A stretch of 64,000 bases of DNA from JAWKUK01 sp964402175 (GCA_964402175.1 CAYOBN010000009.1:1-64000); one strand, 5' to 3'; shown: positions 46,301 through 56,318, counted from the stretch's first letter. Notes: a model not told the origin generated them from the sequence alone. A program made the numbers and translations.

Positions 46301-46593
46301 ACCTGGAAGGTCGCGGGTCCAACGGAGCTCGGGTTGAGGGGCTCCGAGAACAGCACCGAGAATTCGCTGTTCTGGAAGACGTTGACGATGCCGCAGGCGA
46401 CTTGGGTGCCTCCTTGGCCATCCGTGCACGCGAGGGAGCACGACTGGACGTAGAGGGCGCCCGAGTTGGCGCCGGAGCTCGTCCGGGAGCAGCTCGCGGC
46501 GAGGAGGAGCGGCAGCGCCAGCCCGGCGCCCAGGAGCCACCGGTGGGGGACCCGGCGCGGGTCGGACTTCGGCGGGGTGCTGAAGGTCGTCAT
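43357..46593 (-). CDS. Large glycine-rich surface lipoprotein with Ig-like domain
   Basis: The 1,078-residue product has a lipoprotein signal peptide ending in LLAASC. The N-terminal half contains bacterial Ig-like (Big_5/SbsA-like) repeats, for example NSEFSVLFSEPLNPSSVGPA and VVFRFNELMNVATL. It is followed by a segment with short beta repeats (VVEAGAQLVLRGANPARLVV) and long glycine-rich stretches (GGGGAGG, GGAGGGGGGN) that resemble pectin-lyase-like or adhesin surface proteins. No catalytic motif is visible. Related architecture appears in the proteins at 57298-59124 and 59285-62812, so this is part of a local family. The start is the ATG at 46593. An outer-membrane or exported location is inferred from the signal. 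Confidence 0.85.
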   Translation of the reverse strand: MTTFSTPPKSDPRRVPHRWLLGAGLALPLLLAASCSRTSSGANSGALYVQSCSLACTDGQGGTQVACGIVNVFQNSEFSVLFSEPLNPSSVGPATFQVVNVSNGTSPDGQYIIDPLDPRRAIFRPGIVFGGGGVAFSLVANTSYEVLIPGEAQGDGGPFITSVAGNPNQSRLQCTVLTSEGVTDPVPGNPRVQIDLVQVATYDGNGDPATFRTVTLPLTGPLLNNIFRDSPVVFRFNELMNVATLADNSTLTSPFVAVEFDRDGNLTTSSSGDRRAVQGSYEFAIDGATLTTTLTFTPSEPYPSAGEDPNAPRLIVMRVPQQVVDLTNKPVLTATGGGVRAAIPEIRSFQAITLPDDGPETFATTAREDVSRSGATWSDSSGSERFLGPAFTGGSGRFGDLRVPAGTTLTLSTDSQEFPLSLGIVGNPNLRREVDIIANTPTPNYPGQQFITVTDGVFEFASLVVEAGAQLVLRGANPARLVVRGPIDIAPGSLIDASGSSAGQHDSRLAGGQTPQTQGPGAGAGGRGADRADFTASAPIRGIGGLANPGAVRDGRPGQGVGGGTVGGGGGGARFPNTYPTALTTAINGSNGQLGWNVGVHPNGVLNDSCVSLQMGGPGGGGAYVQAGSAGISQPSPDRPTIQFPTTGGSTALSGAVGAAGDNTALAIEAANSTNAGYNVRLLRWDQGHLRGGAGGGGGGNHPYMTLSEGDPPSAGNNCWFFLFGTPAQFREWYDHSGAAGGSGGGALELMSGKRIDIDGRLEARGGQGGSSLSSQPASNFGQYAMAGGGGAGGAILVRAPIVDILPGGTRFDVRGGQGGTAFWAVATPNPTGSRGGDGSRGLVRVEDGPGSPLTITQEGLRSLVEPFNTGNPGDSIQHLSVASGFFNSTVLRRPDSITASSSCWLSHPESFEVLGLRADSGPSLAEQGWTMNVVLNQGGTVVKRPFRGTTGAFPTSWESQYGNLLGYDLGVGETASPIVVRFQGARIGQGFTDGCGVDINALNGPILAGSVTRWVTHPSELNGILNQTGVGLSPNIVRYVVIFDRTNDPGSNDTPGQVFVTEGILGVDDLLLNADPE

Positions 46594-46909
46594 GGATTCG
46601 AGCGGTGCGACGGAGAGGACCCCAGGGGCCGCCTCCGGGGTCGGGGGGAGGGACGATAGTTTGCCGCGGCGGTCGCCGTTGCCAAGGGCTTTTGTCCCAC
46701 GAGGCGCGGCATGCGCCCCGCTCCCCCACCGAGCTTGGCACAATCCGTGCCGGACAGAGGCCTGCGCGGCCGGTCGCGGGTGAGCCCCGGGCCCCCGCGC
46801 ACCGCCTCCCAGAGGGGCCTCCGCCCCGCCCTACCACCCGATGCAGGCCCGCCCGGTGCGCCCTCCGCTACCCGCCCTCCCCGTCCTCCGTGCGAAGTCG
46901 CACACCTCC
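46594..46909. other. Divergent intergenic region
   Basis: About 316 bases separate the glycine-rich lipoprotein start (46593, minus) from the GTG chosen for the next gene (46910, plus). It must hold both promoters. It contains a short GACCCC/GGGGTC inverted repeat near 46617-46642 and CGATAGTTTGCCG near 46654 as one of the few AT-richer patches. If the plus-strand gene starts at the ATG at 46841, the gap is 247 bases. No RNA gene was recognised. Confidence 0.4.
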
Positions 46910-47687
46910 GTGTGCGGTTCCCGCCACCGCTGGCTCGTCCCCCTGGTGGCCCTCCCCCTTGGGCTCGGCCTCGGAGCGTGCGAGCGCGGGGCCGCCCATG
47001 GCGACGGAACGGCGGCGGGTGGACCGAGCGCTGCCCAGGTGGACCCCTACACCCTCGTACCGCAGGGCCTGCCCGTCTCCGACGTGGCCCGCCAGGAGAT
47101 CGCGGACCTCGTGGCGCTCCTCCAGCCGCTCGACCCGACGCTGACGAGCAACCACCACGACGAGCAGTACTGGCGCGAGAAAGCGCGCATCGAGGCGCTC
47201 GAGCGGCGCGAGAAGGAGGTCGGCTGGGCGGCGCTGCACGCGTTCTGCAACTACCCCGAGCGCGACTTCAAGGTGAAGCGCACGCTGCTGCGCGTCGGCG
47301 CGCGCGCGGCCCCGGAAGAAGCCAAGGGACTGCTCGAGGCGCTGACGTTCACGTACGGCTTTCCGATCGAGGACCGAACTGAGGCTTGCCTCTTGTTCGC
47401 TGAGGTCGCACCCGAGCGCTACATGGAGCTCGCGCGGCCGTTCCTCGTGCGCCGTGGGGTCCTGCGCGAGACGCTGCCCGACGACGAGTTTCTTGTGAAG
47501 GGCTGGGTCAAAGCCTGCGAGGTCAGCGGCGCCAGCGCGTCGGAAGTGATGGCCGACGTCGCGACGAACCTGATGATCGACGGCTACGCGCGGGTGGTGG
47601 CGCTGCGCTCGCTCGGCCGCGGCGCTCAGACGCCGGAGGCCCGCGGTGCGCTGCAGACGTGCCTCGTCGAGTCGCTGGGCGATGGTT

Positions 47688-48701
<1,014 letters not shown>

Positions 48702-49140
48702 GTGTCTCCTGGTCCTTCGCCGCCGGGGCGGCGTACTGAGAGGGTCTCTCCCCTCCCGCGAGCCCGCGGAGGGTCCTTGAAGGTTTGGTTCCGTCTTCGT
48801 TTAGGGTCCCCTCCGTGGGAACCGTGCACGGTCGCCGGCTCTCGCCGCCGACTTGGGGTGTATCGAGCCCCCCCAGCGCGCCCCTTGAGTGAACCGTCCG
48901 TTCCTCGTTCAGGATCTCGTCTCGACACACCACGACAGAGAGCGCGGTTGTTCCTCCGCGCCAAGAACGCGCGGTACGCGCCCCGCAACGGGCGTCCTGG
49001 CACAGGAGCGAGATCAACTCGACGCACACGCGCGCGCCGCGGTCGTCGTTTTCACACTCTCGAACGCACGACGCCGACGACCGCTCATGCAGCCGTCGGC
49101 GTCGCGCTGGATGTTCCGCGCCCCGTTCGGGCGCGCGCGC
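48702..49140. other. Intergenic region between pilC and the pilin gene
   Basis: These 439 bases separate the pilC stop from the pilin start. They must hold the pilin promoter. No convincing ORF, tRNA or small RNA was recognised. The only clear structure is the 11-base inverted repeat listed separately at 49069-49104. Base composition is slightly less GC-rich around 48790-48810 (GTTCCGTCTTCGTTTAGG), which is a possible promoter zone for the pilin on the minus strand. Confidence 0.5.
49069..49104 (-). terminator. Hairpin downstream of pilC
   Basis: A perfect 11-base inverted repeat, CGACGCCGACG / CGTCGGCGTCG, with a 14-base loop, starts 37 bases after the pilC stop on the minus strand. No T-run follows, so it may act as a transcript-stabilising or factor-assisted terminator that separates pilC from the strongly expressed pilin gene. 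Confidence 0.4.
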
Positions 49141-50385
49141 TCAGGCGCCGCCCGAGAGCTTGCCGACCATGTCCAGAATTGGTGCGAAGATCGCGAGCAC
49201 GACGCCACCGACGATCACACCCATGAAGGTGATGAGCAGCGGCTCGATCAAGCTCGTCAACGCCTTCACCTGGGCCTTGACCTGGCCGTCGTAGAACTCG
49301 GCGATCTTCTCGAGCAGGGTCTCGAGTGCGCCGGTGCGCTCGCCGATCGCGATCATGCGCACGACCATCGGCGGGAAGACCGGTGCGTCGGCCAAGGGCT
49401 CGGAGAGCAGGTTGCCGTTCCGGACCGCATCGCGTGAGCCGAGCACCGCGTTCGACACGACCTGGTTACCCGCGGTGTTGGCGACGATGTCCAGCGTCGA
49501 CATGATCGGCACGCCGGAACGGATCAGAGTCGCGAACGTGCGGCTGAAGCGCGCGAGGCAGACCTTCTGGAACAGCGAGCCGAACACGGGCAACTTCAGG
49601 AAGAGCCGATCGAAGAGCAGCTTGCCGGGCTCGGTCTTCTTGAAGCTGATCAGGCCGAACGCGCCGACGATGCCGCCGGCGACCAGCGCGATGATGTTCG
49701 CGCGCATGAAGTTCGAGATGTCGAGCACGAACTGCGTGATCGCAGGCAGCTCCGCCTCGAGCTGCGAGAAGACGTTCTCGAACGTCGGTACGACGCCGAT
49801 CATCAAGAACGCGGTGATGCCGATGACGAGCACCATCGAGATGATCGGGTACGTCATCGCCCCCTTGATCTCGCGCGACAGCTCTTCGCTCGCCTCCATG
49901 TAGTCCGCGAGGCGGTTCAAGATGATGTCCATCTGACCCGAGATCTCGCCGGCCTTCACCATGCTCACGTAGAGGTGGTTGAACACCTTCGGGCATTGCT
50001 CCATCGCTGCGGAGAGGTCTGAGCCGCCGCGTACGGATTCGACGAGCTTGGCCAGCGCGGCTTTCATGCCCTTCGAGTCTGCCTGGTGCGTGAGCACGTC
50101 GAGCGACTCGAGCAGCGAAAGGCCGGCCCCCACCATGGTCGCGAGCTGACGGGTGAAGATCACGACCTCGCGGCGTTTGGCCTTGAGTTTGACCTTACCT
50201 GTCGTGGTCGCGACCGCTTGGGTCGCCCCTTTCTTCTTGCCCTTGGCGCCGGCCTCGTCGAGCTTCAGCACGACGAGGTTCTGACGGCGGAGCTCGGCGA
50301 CGGCGTCCGCCTTCGTCTCCGCGGAGATGGTCCCCTGCACGGTCGCCCCGGCCGGGTCTTTCGCTGCGTACTGGAATTCAGCCAC
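49141..50385 (-). CDS. pilC: Type IV pilus inner-membrane platform protein PilC (GspF family)
   Basis: The 414-residue product begins at a GTG (MAEFQYAAKDPAGATVQGTI) and has an N-terminal cytoplasmic segment with DAVAELRRQNLVV, a basic linker, and two copies of the T2SS-F domain: FTRQLATMVGAGLSLLESLDVL near residue 75 and FSRTFATLIRSGVPIMSTLDIV near residue 275. There are three membrane segments (about 175-205, 225-250 and 385-405). This matches PilC/GspF, which couples the cytoplasmic ATPases to pilin addition or removal. It is the third gene of pilT-pilB-pilC, 28 bases after pilB. The presence of pilT argues for a type IV pilus rather than a type II secretion system. Confidence 0.92.
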   Translation of the reverse strand: MAEFQYAAKDPAGATVQGTISAETKADAVAELRRQNLVVLKLDEAGAKGKKKGATQAVATTTGKVKLKAKRREVVIFTRQLATMVGAGLSLLESLDVLTHQADSKGMKAALAKLVESVRGGSDLSAAMEQCPKVFNHLYVSMVKAGEISGQMDIILNRLADYMEASEELSREIKGAMTYPIISMVLVIGITAFLMIGVVPTFENVFSQLEAELPAITQFVLDISNFMRANIIALVAGGIVGAFGLISFKKTEPGKLLFDRLFLKLPVFGSLFQKVCLARFSRTFATLIRSGVPIMSTLDIVANTAGNQVVSNAVLGSRDAVRNGNLLSEPLADAPVFPPMVVRMIAIGERTGALETLLEKIAEFYDGQVKAQVKALTSLIEPLLITFMGVIVGGVVLAIFAPILDMVGKLSGGA

Positions 50386-50413
50386 GTGATCGAGCGATGT
50401 TCAGGGTCTCGGA

Positions 50414-52126
50414 TCAGTTGTCCAGCGTGACACGCAGGACCTCTTGGATGGACGTGATGCCGCGCATCGCGTTGAGGAGCGCCACACGGCGCAGTGTGAG
50501 CATACCCTCGATGACGGCTTGCTCCTTGAGTTTGTCCTTGGACGCACCCTCGACGACCATGCGCCGAAGCTCTTGCGTCATCGGCATCGTCTCGACGATC
50601 GGGAAGCGGCCTTTGTAGCCGCCCGAGCAGCGCGGACATCCCTCACGGTTCGCTTCGAAGAGCTTGAAGCCGCGCTGGAAGTCCTCGTCGACGAAGCCGT
50701 GAGCGCGGAGCTCACCTTCGACCGGGTTCTCGACCGGGAGCTTGCAGTGCTCGCAGAGCTTCCGCCCGAGGCGCTGAGCCACGATGCAGAGTACGGAGCT
50801 GGACACCATGAACGGGTCGATCCCCATGTCGACGAGACGCGTGATCGTCGCCGCAGCATCGTTCGTGTGCAGCGTCGAGAGCACGAGGTGTCCCGTGAGC
50901 GCCGCCTTGACCGCGATGTCCGCGGTCTCGCGGTCGCGGATCTCACCCACGAGGACGATGTCTGGGTCCTGACGCAGGATCGAGCGCAGCGCGCCGGCGA
51001 ACGTCGTACCCCGTTTCGGATTGACCGGCACCTGCGCGATGCCGTCCATGCGGTATTCGACCGGGTCTTCGACCGTCGTGACGTTGACCTCGGGTGAAGC
51101 GACCGCCTGTACACACGAGTAGAGCGTCGTCGACTTACCCGAACCCGTCGGTCCCGTCACGAGCAACATGCCGTAGGGCGAATCGATCGCGGTCTTGATG
51201 TCCTGGTAGGCCTTGGGCTCATAGCCCATGGTCTCCAGCTTCATCGCCATCGAACCGGTGTCGAGGATTCGGATGACCGACTTCTCGCCGCCGACGACGG
51301 GCAGCACGCTCAGACGGAAGTCGATGTTGCGGCCCTGGAAGCGGATACGGAACTTGCCGTCCTGCGGCTTGTGACGCTCTGCGATATCGAGGCTCGCGAG
51401 GATCTTGAGACGCGAGGCGAGCGCCGGAAGAATCGCCTTCGGCGGCGTCATGATCTCGCGCAGACGTCCGTCGACGCGGTACCGGACGCGACCCGACTTC
51501 TCGCCGGGCTCGATGTGGATGTCGCTCGCCTTGGCTTTCAGAGCGCCGAGGACGATCGCGTTGGCGAGCTTCACGGCAGGCGCGTCTTCGCCTGCCTTGT
51601 CGGAGGTCCCCTCGATGTCCTGGGTTTCTTGCTCGGCTTCGTCTTTGACCTCGAGCTCGGACTCCTTGGCGACCTCGTTGACGAGTTTGTCGACCTTGCC
51701 TCTGCCGCCGTCGAGCACTTCATCGAGCGCCGCGGCGATCATGACGCTGTGCGCGAAGAGCGGTCGCACGTGACAGTGCGTCAGCCGCTTGAGGTCGTCG
51801 AAGAGGAGCACGTCGAACGGGTCCGAGACCGCGATCGTGAGGACGTCCCCGTTCTTCGAGATCGGTAGGAACGAGCGCTGACGGCAGAGCTCCCCCGACA
51901 CAGCCTCGACAGCGCTGCTGTCGGGCTTGACGCGCTTCAGATCGATCGGGGCGACCCCTGCGGAGCAGCCCATGACCTCCAGCAGCGCGCTGTCGGAGAG
52001 CTCTCCGTTGCCCAGGAGCGTACGGATCGGGTCCTGATCCCCCTTCGACGCCGCTTCGAAAGCCTCGGGGGTAACGAGCCCCTCAGCGACTAGGAGCCGC
52101 TTGATCTTCGGCGAGACCTTGACCAT
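50414..52126 (-). CDS. pilB: Type IV pilus extension ATPase PilB (GspE family)
   Basis: The 570-residue ATPase has an N-terminal MshEN-like domain (SPKIKRLLVAEGLVTPEAFEAA), a middle domain (ASDIHIEPGEKSGRVRYRVDG), the Walker A motif GPTGSGKSTTLYS near residue 325, the Asp box, the Walker B region DIVLVGEIRDRETADIAV, the His box LVLSTLHTNDAAATI, and a four-cysteine zinc site CEHC...CPRC near residues 462-505. It drives pilus extension at the inner membrane. Its ATG shares one base with the pilT stop (TGATG). N-terminal MshEN domains of this family bind c-di-GMP in some proteins; that is possible but not shown here. Confidence 0.93.
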   Translation of the reverse strand: MVKVSPKIKRLLVAEGLVTPEAFEAASKGDQDPIRTLLGNGELSDSALLEVMGCSAGVAPIDLKRVKPDSSAVEAVSGELCRQRSFLPISKNGDVLTIAVSDPFDVLLFDDLKRLTHCHVRPLFAHSVMIAAALDEVLDGGRGKVDKLVNEVAKESELEVKDEAEQETQDIEGTSDKAGEDAPAVKLANAIVLGALKAKASDIHIEPGEKSGRVRYRVDGRLREIMTPPKAILPALASRLKILASLDIAERHKPQDGKFRIRFQGRNIDFRLSVLPVVGGEKSVIRILDTGSMAMKLETMGYEPKAYQDIKTAIDSPYGMLLVTGPTGSGKSTTLYSCVQAVASPEVNVTTVEDPVEYRMDGIAQVPVNPKRGTTFAGALRSILRQDPDIVLVGEIRDRETADIAVKAALTGHLVLSTLHTNDAAATITRLVDMGIDPFMVSSSVLCIVAQRLGRKLCEHCKLPVENPVEGELRAHGFVDEDFQRGFKLFEANREGCPRCSGGYKGRFPIVETMPMTQELRRMVVEGASKDKLKEQAVIEGMLTLRRVALLNAMRGITSIQEVLRVTLDN

Positions 52127-53190
52127 CAGGCGGCCCTCACGGAGTTGCGCAGCTCGCTCGGGTCGGACAGCTCGCGCTCGGCGTCCTTCAGTCGCACGCG
52201 CCCTTCGTTCACGAGACGCGCGAGGGACTGCGACATGGTCGTCATCCCGAGGCGTCCCCCAGTCTGGATGTGCGAATACATTTGGTGGGCTTTGCCGTCG
52301 CGGATGAGCGCGCGGATGCCGGGTGTCGCAAGCATGATCTCAGCCGCCATGACACGGCCTTCCTTGCGTGCGCTAGGCAGGAGCTTCTGCGAGAACACAG
52401 CCTCCAGAGTGAACGACAGCATCGTGCGCACCTGCTCCTGCTGGTACGCGGGGAAGACATCGATGATCCGGTTGATCGTCTGCACGCAGTCGGACGTGTG
52501 CAGCGTGCCGAACGTCAGGTGGCCCGTCTCCGCGAGGGTCAGCGCCGCTTCGATCGTCTCGTGGTCGCGGAGCTCGCCGACGAGCACGACATCGGGGTCT
52601 TGACGCAGCACGCTCCGCAGCGCGTTCTTGAAGCCTTTGGTGTCCCCGCCGACCTCTCGCTGCGTCACCATGCAGTTCTTGTGGACGTGCGTGAACTCGA
52701 TCGGATCCTCGATCGTCACGATGTGGTCCTGGCGCGTCCTGTTGATGAAATCGATCATCGCCGCGAGCGACGTCGACTTACCCGAGCCCGTGACCCCGGT
52801 GACGAGCACGAGGCCCTGGGACAGGTTGCAGATGCGCTCGCACACATCGCGCGGCATCCCGAGCGCCTCGAAGTCCGGGATCGCCGTGGGGATGAGTCGC
52901 AGGACGCATGCGACGGCGCCCTGCTGATAGAAAGCGTTCACACGGAAGCGCCCGTACCCCTCGAGGCCGAATGAGCAGTCGAGCTCGAGGTCGCGGTCGA
53001 GTCGCGCAATCTGGTCCGACGTGAGCACGCTCGTCGCGAGCCGCCGGGTCGTCTCGCCGTCGAGCGGGGGGTGCTCGACCGGCAAGAGCGTGCCGTGTAC
53101 GCGGATGCGGGGCGGGCTGCCGACAGAGACGTGGAGGTCGGATCCACCCTGGCGCACGAGGAGCGCCAGGAGTTCTTCCATGGTGATCAT
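52126..53190 (-). CDS. pilT: Twitching motility / pilus retraction ATPase PilT
   Basis: The 354-residue product begins MITMEELLALLVRQGGSDLHVS, with the PilT N-terminal domain (GSPPRIRVHGTLLPVE), Walker A GVTGSGKSTSLAAMIDF, EDPIEFTHVHKNC, Walker B PDVVLVGELRDHETIEAAL and GHLTFGTLHTSDC, and the PilT-specific C-terminal AIRALIRDGKAHQMYSHIQTG. PilT powers retraction and is diagnostic of a type IV pilus able to retract. The ATG at 53190 is chosen because the longer ORF has an unlikely Pro/Arg-rich start. It is the first gene of pilT-pilB-pilC. Confidence 0.94.
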   Translation of the reverse strand: MITMEELLALLVRQGGSDLHVSVGSPPRIRVHGTLLPVEHPPLDGETTRRLATSVLTSDQIARLDRDLELDCSFGLEGYGRFRVNAFYQQGAVACVLRLIPTAIPDFEALGMPRDVCERICNLSQGLVLVTGVTGSGKSTSLAAMIDFINRTRQDHIVTIEDPIEFTHVHKNCMVTQREVGGDTKGFKNALRSVLRQDPDVVLVGELRDHETIEAALTLAETGHLTFGTLHTSDCVQTINRIIDVFPAYQQEQVRTMLSFTLEAVFSQKLLPSARKEGRVMAAEIMLATPGIRALIRDGKAHQMYSHIQTGGRLGMTTMSQSLARLVNEGRVRLKDAERELSDPSELRNSVRAA

Positions 53191-53265
53191 GGGCGGTGGC
53201 TCGGTGGGGACGGTTCGGGGACCGATCCGTCCTTCGACCACCACCGCCCTCGGACCTGAGCCGCA

Positions 53266-53291
53266 GGGGGGCGATCCGCACCGCGCCCCCC
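53266..53291 (-). terminator. Hairpin after the EF-G-like gene
   Basis: GGGGGGCG and CGCCCCCC form an 8-base stem with a 10-base loop, 27 bases after the stop of the EF-G-like gene on the minus strand and upstream of pilT. No T-run follows. It would separate the EF-G-like gene from the pilus operon. Confidence 0.4.
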
Positions 53292-53317
53292 CGGAATAGG
53301 CCCCTGGAGGCCCCTCC

Positions 53318-55321
53318 TCAGTCGTCCGCGTGCACTTTGGCGATGGCCGCCAGGACCTTCTTCTGCTCGACTGCGGGCAGCGGCCGGTAGTGCGCGAACC
53401 GCAGCGTGTAGTGCCCCTGGCCCGCCGTCTGGGACTTCAGCTCCCGGTGGTACGTCTGGAGCGCGGCGAGGGGCACCTCTGCCTCGATCCGGGTCACTTT
53501 GCCATCCCCCTCCGCCTCCTGGTGGAGAACGTGGCCGCGCCTGTGGCTCGTCAGGTCGCTGAAGATCGCGCCGGCGGTCTCGGTGGGCGCGTGGACCTCG
53601 ACGTGCATCAGTGGCTCGAGCAGCGCGGGCGCCGCCTTCTCGAAGGCATCGCGCAGCGCCCGCGCACCGGCGATCTTGAAGCTCGCTTCGTCGGAGTCGA
53701 CGTCGTGGAACTTGCCGTCGTAGAGCTCGACCTCCAGGTCCACGACCTCGCCGTGGCACAGAATGCCCTGGTGGCAGAGCTCGCGGACGCCCTTCTCGAC
53801 GGCGGGGATCAGGTTGCGCGGGATCGCCCCGCCGACGACGCGGTCGACGAAGACGACCCCGGAGCCCTCAGCGCCCGGACGCACGCGCAGGTGACACTCA
53901 CCGAACTGACCCCGGCCGCCGGATTGTTTCTTGTGCCGATGGCTGCCTTCGGCGGGCTTCGTCACGGTCTGGCGATACGAGATGCGCGGCAGGTGTGTGT
54001 CGACATGCACACCAAAGCGCCGCGCGAGGCGCGCCAGCATCACGTCGACGTGCAGATCGCTCATGCCCGAGACGATGAGCTCGTGGGTCTCGGGATCATT
54101 GCGCATGTGAAACGTCGGGTCCTCTGCCTCCAGCTTGTGGAGCGCTTCGCCGACCTTCTGTTCGTCCGCTCGGCTCTTCGGCACAACCGCGAGCGAGACC
54201 GTCGCTGTCGGCACCGTGGGGGTCGGCACGCGCACAGGCTCGTGACCAGCGTGAGCAAACGGCGCCCACGTCGCGAGGTGCTCGACCTTCGTGAACGCGA
54301 CGATGTCACCGGCGGTCGCTTCGTCGAGCGGCTCGCGGTGTTTGCCGACCATGCGGAAGAGACCGCCCATCTTCTCGCTCCGGGCGCCTCCAGCGCCGAC
54401 GAGCAAGTCGTGCGCTCCGAGGCGCCCCCGATGCACTTTCGCCAGGCAGACCTTGCCGAGGTGCGGGTCGGTGCGCACCGCGAAGACGGTGCCGCTGAGG
54501 TCACCGTCGACCGGGATCGGGCGGCCGTCGAGGTCCAGCGCAGGCACTGCGACCGGGCACGGCGCAAAGCGACGGAGGTACTCGATCACGTTCGGGATGC
54601 CGACCCCCGTCACGGGATTGCACACGAGGATCGGCACGAGTGTGCCGCGCGCGATCGCGTGGGGCACGTGCTCGTCGAGCTCGGCTTCGGAGAGCTCTTG
54701 GGTCTCGAGATAACGCGCGAGGAGCTGCTCGTCGGAGCACGCGTCTATCACGCGGTCCTTCAGCGGGGCGCACCAGCGGCTCTCGGGATCGCGCATCGTG
54801 CGGTGTACGTCGCGGAACTTCGGGCCGCTCGCATCGGGTAGGAGCGCCGGCACACACTCGTCACCGAGCGCAGCGCGCAGCGCCTCGACGACCGCCTCGA
54901 AGTCAGCGTTCTCGCTGTCGAGGTGCGTGACGATGAGGGCGCGGCCTTTGCCGAGCTCGCGCGCGGCGCGCATCTTCTGGCGCAGGTTGAACGTGCCGAC
55001 GGCGCTGGTGCTGACGACACCGACGACGAGCTCCGCAGCGAAGAGCGCGGAGTGCACGTCCGCGACGAACTCCGGGTAACCCGGTGTGTCGAGCAGCGTC
55101 CACGCGCGCTCGGCGTAGGTGCACGACACCACGGCCAACGAGAGGGTGTGCTGCTTCTCGTGTTCTTCGGGCTCGGTGTCGCAGATGCTCGTGCGGTCTG
55201 CGACGGACCCTTTCCGTGGGGAAGCGCCGAGCGCGTTGGCGAGCGCATCGACCAGCGTGGTCTTGCCCGCAGAGGGATGTCCTACGAACGCGATGTTCCT
55301 GAGGCTTGTGAGGCTCGACAT
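53318..55321 (-). CDS. Elongation factor G-like GTPase (FusA paralogue)
   Basis: The 667-residue protein has the EF-G domain order: G domain, domain II, domain III, domain IV and the C-terminal EF-G fold. The P-loop is GHPSAGKTTLVDAL rather than the DHGKTTL of true EF-G, G3 is DTPGYPEF, and G4 is THLDSENAD in place of NKxD. The SGGRGQFGE motif of domain IV and the SHRRGHVL segment of domain V are present. These differences place it among EF-G-like paralogues of unknown or specialised function rather than the essential fusA. It sits alone between pilT and the OmpA-like gene. The ATG at 55321 is directly before the first GTPase strand. Confidence 0.88.
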   Translation of the reverse strand: MSSLTSLRNIAFVGHPSAGKTTLVDALANALGASPRKGSVADRTSICDTEPEEHEKQHTLSLAVVSCTYAERAWTLLDTPGYPEFVADVHSALFAAELVVGVVSTSAVGTFNLRQKMRAARELGKGRALIVTHLDSENADFEAVVEALRAALGDECVPALLPDASGPKFRDVHRTMRDPESRWCAPLKDRVIDACSDEQLLARYLETQELSEAELDEHVPHAIARGTLVPILVCNPVTGVGIPNVIEYLRRFAPCPVAVPALDLDGRPIPVDGDLSGTVFAVRTDPHLGKVCLAKVHRGRLGAHDLLVGAGGARSEKMGGLFRMVGKHREPLDEATAGDIVAFTKVEHLATWAPFAHAGHEPVRVPTPTVPTATVSLAVVPKSRADEQKVGEALHKLEAEDPTFHMRNDPETHELIVSGMSDLHVDVMLARLARRFGVHVDTHLPRISYRQTVTKPAEGSHRHKKQSGGRGQFGECHLRVRPGAEGSGVVFVDRVVGGAIPRNLIPAVEKGVRELCHQGILCHGEVVDLEVELYDGKFHDVDSDEASFKIAGARALRDAFEKAAPALLEPLMHVEVHAPTETAGAIFSDLTSHRRGHVLHQEAEGDGKVTRIEAEVPLAALQTYHRELKSQTAGQGHYTLRFAHYRPLPAVEQKKVLAAIAKVHADD

Positions 55322-55520
55322 GGGCGACTCCGCCAGCCCTGGCCCGGGGAACGTACGAACGAATGAACAGACGCAGCAGACGTGGGATGGGGACCGAGAC
55401 CGGCGAGCCGATTGTAGGCACGCAGGAGGAGAGTGGCTGACCCCCAAAGCACAGCGCCCACCGCGAGCTACGCACGAGGTCGTAGCTTGCGGCGGGCGCC
55501 TACGCAGCTGTTCGCAGACA

Positions 55521-56216
55521 TCAGTCGCCGCGCTTGTGCACGACGACTTCGACGCGGCGGTTCTTCGCCTTGGCGTCTTTGCTGTCACCCTTGGCGACCG
55601 GCATGTACTGGCCGTGCCCGACGACGACAAAACGATCGTCCGGAATGCGCCCCTCGGTGACGAGGAAACCGAGCACCGTCATCGCGCGCGCCACGGAGAG
55701 CGCGCGGTTCGACTCGAAGGTCGACTTCTTGATCGGGTCGGTGTCGGTGTGCCCCTCGACGTAGAACTTCGCGTCCTTCGGGAACTCGGACAGGAGGCGC
55801 TTCGCCACTTTGCGCAGCGCATCCTGGCCGCTCGCCGTGAGCGTCGCTTTGCCCGAAGCAAAGGTGATCTCCGCGGGCATCGAGAACACGACGTTGTCGC
55901 CGCGGCTGCCGTAGGTGATGCCCGCTTCGTCGAGCTCGGGGAAGTTGATGTAGCCCGTCTGCTGCGGCGCGCTCGCGGGCACGGTGGCCGGCGGAGCCGT
56001 CGCCGAGCGCGACAGTCGATCGTTCAGGTCCTGTTTCTCGAGGCTCAGCAGGTCGATGCGCTCCTGGAGCTCGACCTTCTCCGCGCGGAGCATCGAGATC
56101 TCGCGGTCGCGGTCCTGCACGGCGAGGCGCATCTGCGCCTCGGAAACGCAGCCGGTGCCGGCCAGCCCGAGGGCGAGCGCAGCGAGCGCGGCTCGCGGTT
56201 GGTGGAATCGTCTCAT
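55521..56216 (-). CDS. OmpA/Pal-family peptidoglycan-binding lipoprotein
   Basis: The 231-residue product has a lipoprotein signal ending in LAGTGC, a coiled-coil segment with heptad leucines (about residues 28-65, EISMLRAEKVELQERIDLL), a short linker and an OmpA-like domain (about 100-228) with ITFASGKATLTASGQDALRK, YVEGHTDTDPI and NRRVEVVV. In the OmpA/Pal family the Asp of GHTDTD and the Arg of NRRV contact meso-DAP of peptidoglycan. It would link the outer membrane to the wall. It is monocistronic or first in a pair with upstream gap of 108 bases to pilD. Confidence 0.9.
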   Translation of the reverse strand: MRRFHQPRAALAALALGLAGTGCVSEAQMRLAVQDRDREISMLRAEKVELQERIDLLSLEKQDLNDRLSRSATAPPATVPASAPQQTGYINFPELDEAGITYGSRGDNVVFSMPAEITFASGKATLTASGQDALRKVAKRLLSEFPKDAKFYVEGHTDTDPIKKSTFESNRALSVARAMTVLGFLVTEGRIPDDRFVVVGHGQYMPVAKGDSKDAKAKNRRVEVVVHKRGD

Positions 56217-56295
56217 GGGTCCCCCCTGTGTGCGCGGCCGAGGGGGCCGCCGGTCGGAAGTGTTGGGTAGGGTCGGTGCTGTGCCCTGCCGCGCT

Positions 56296-56318
56296 CCGGG
56301 ATCCCCTCTCGATCCCGG
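56296..56318 (-). terminator. Hairpin after pilD
   Basis: CCGGGATC and GATCCCGG form a perfect 8-base stem with a 7-base loop beginning 7 bases past the pilD stop on the minus strand. A second short repeat (GTGGGGC/GCCCCAC) overlaps the pilD stop. No T-run is present. Confidence 0.4.

Noticed and set aside
43345..46659. Plus-strand open frame of 1,104 codons opposite the glycine-rich lipoprotein gene
   Set aside because: Its translation is Arg/Ala/Val/Asp-rich with no motif, as expected for the antisense of a high-GC gene; the minus-strand product has a signal peptide and domains.
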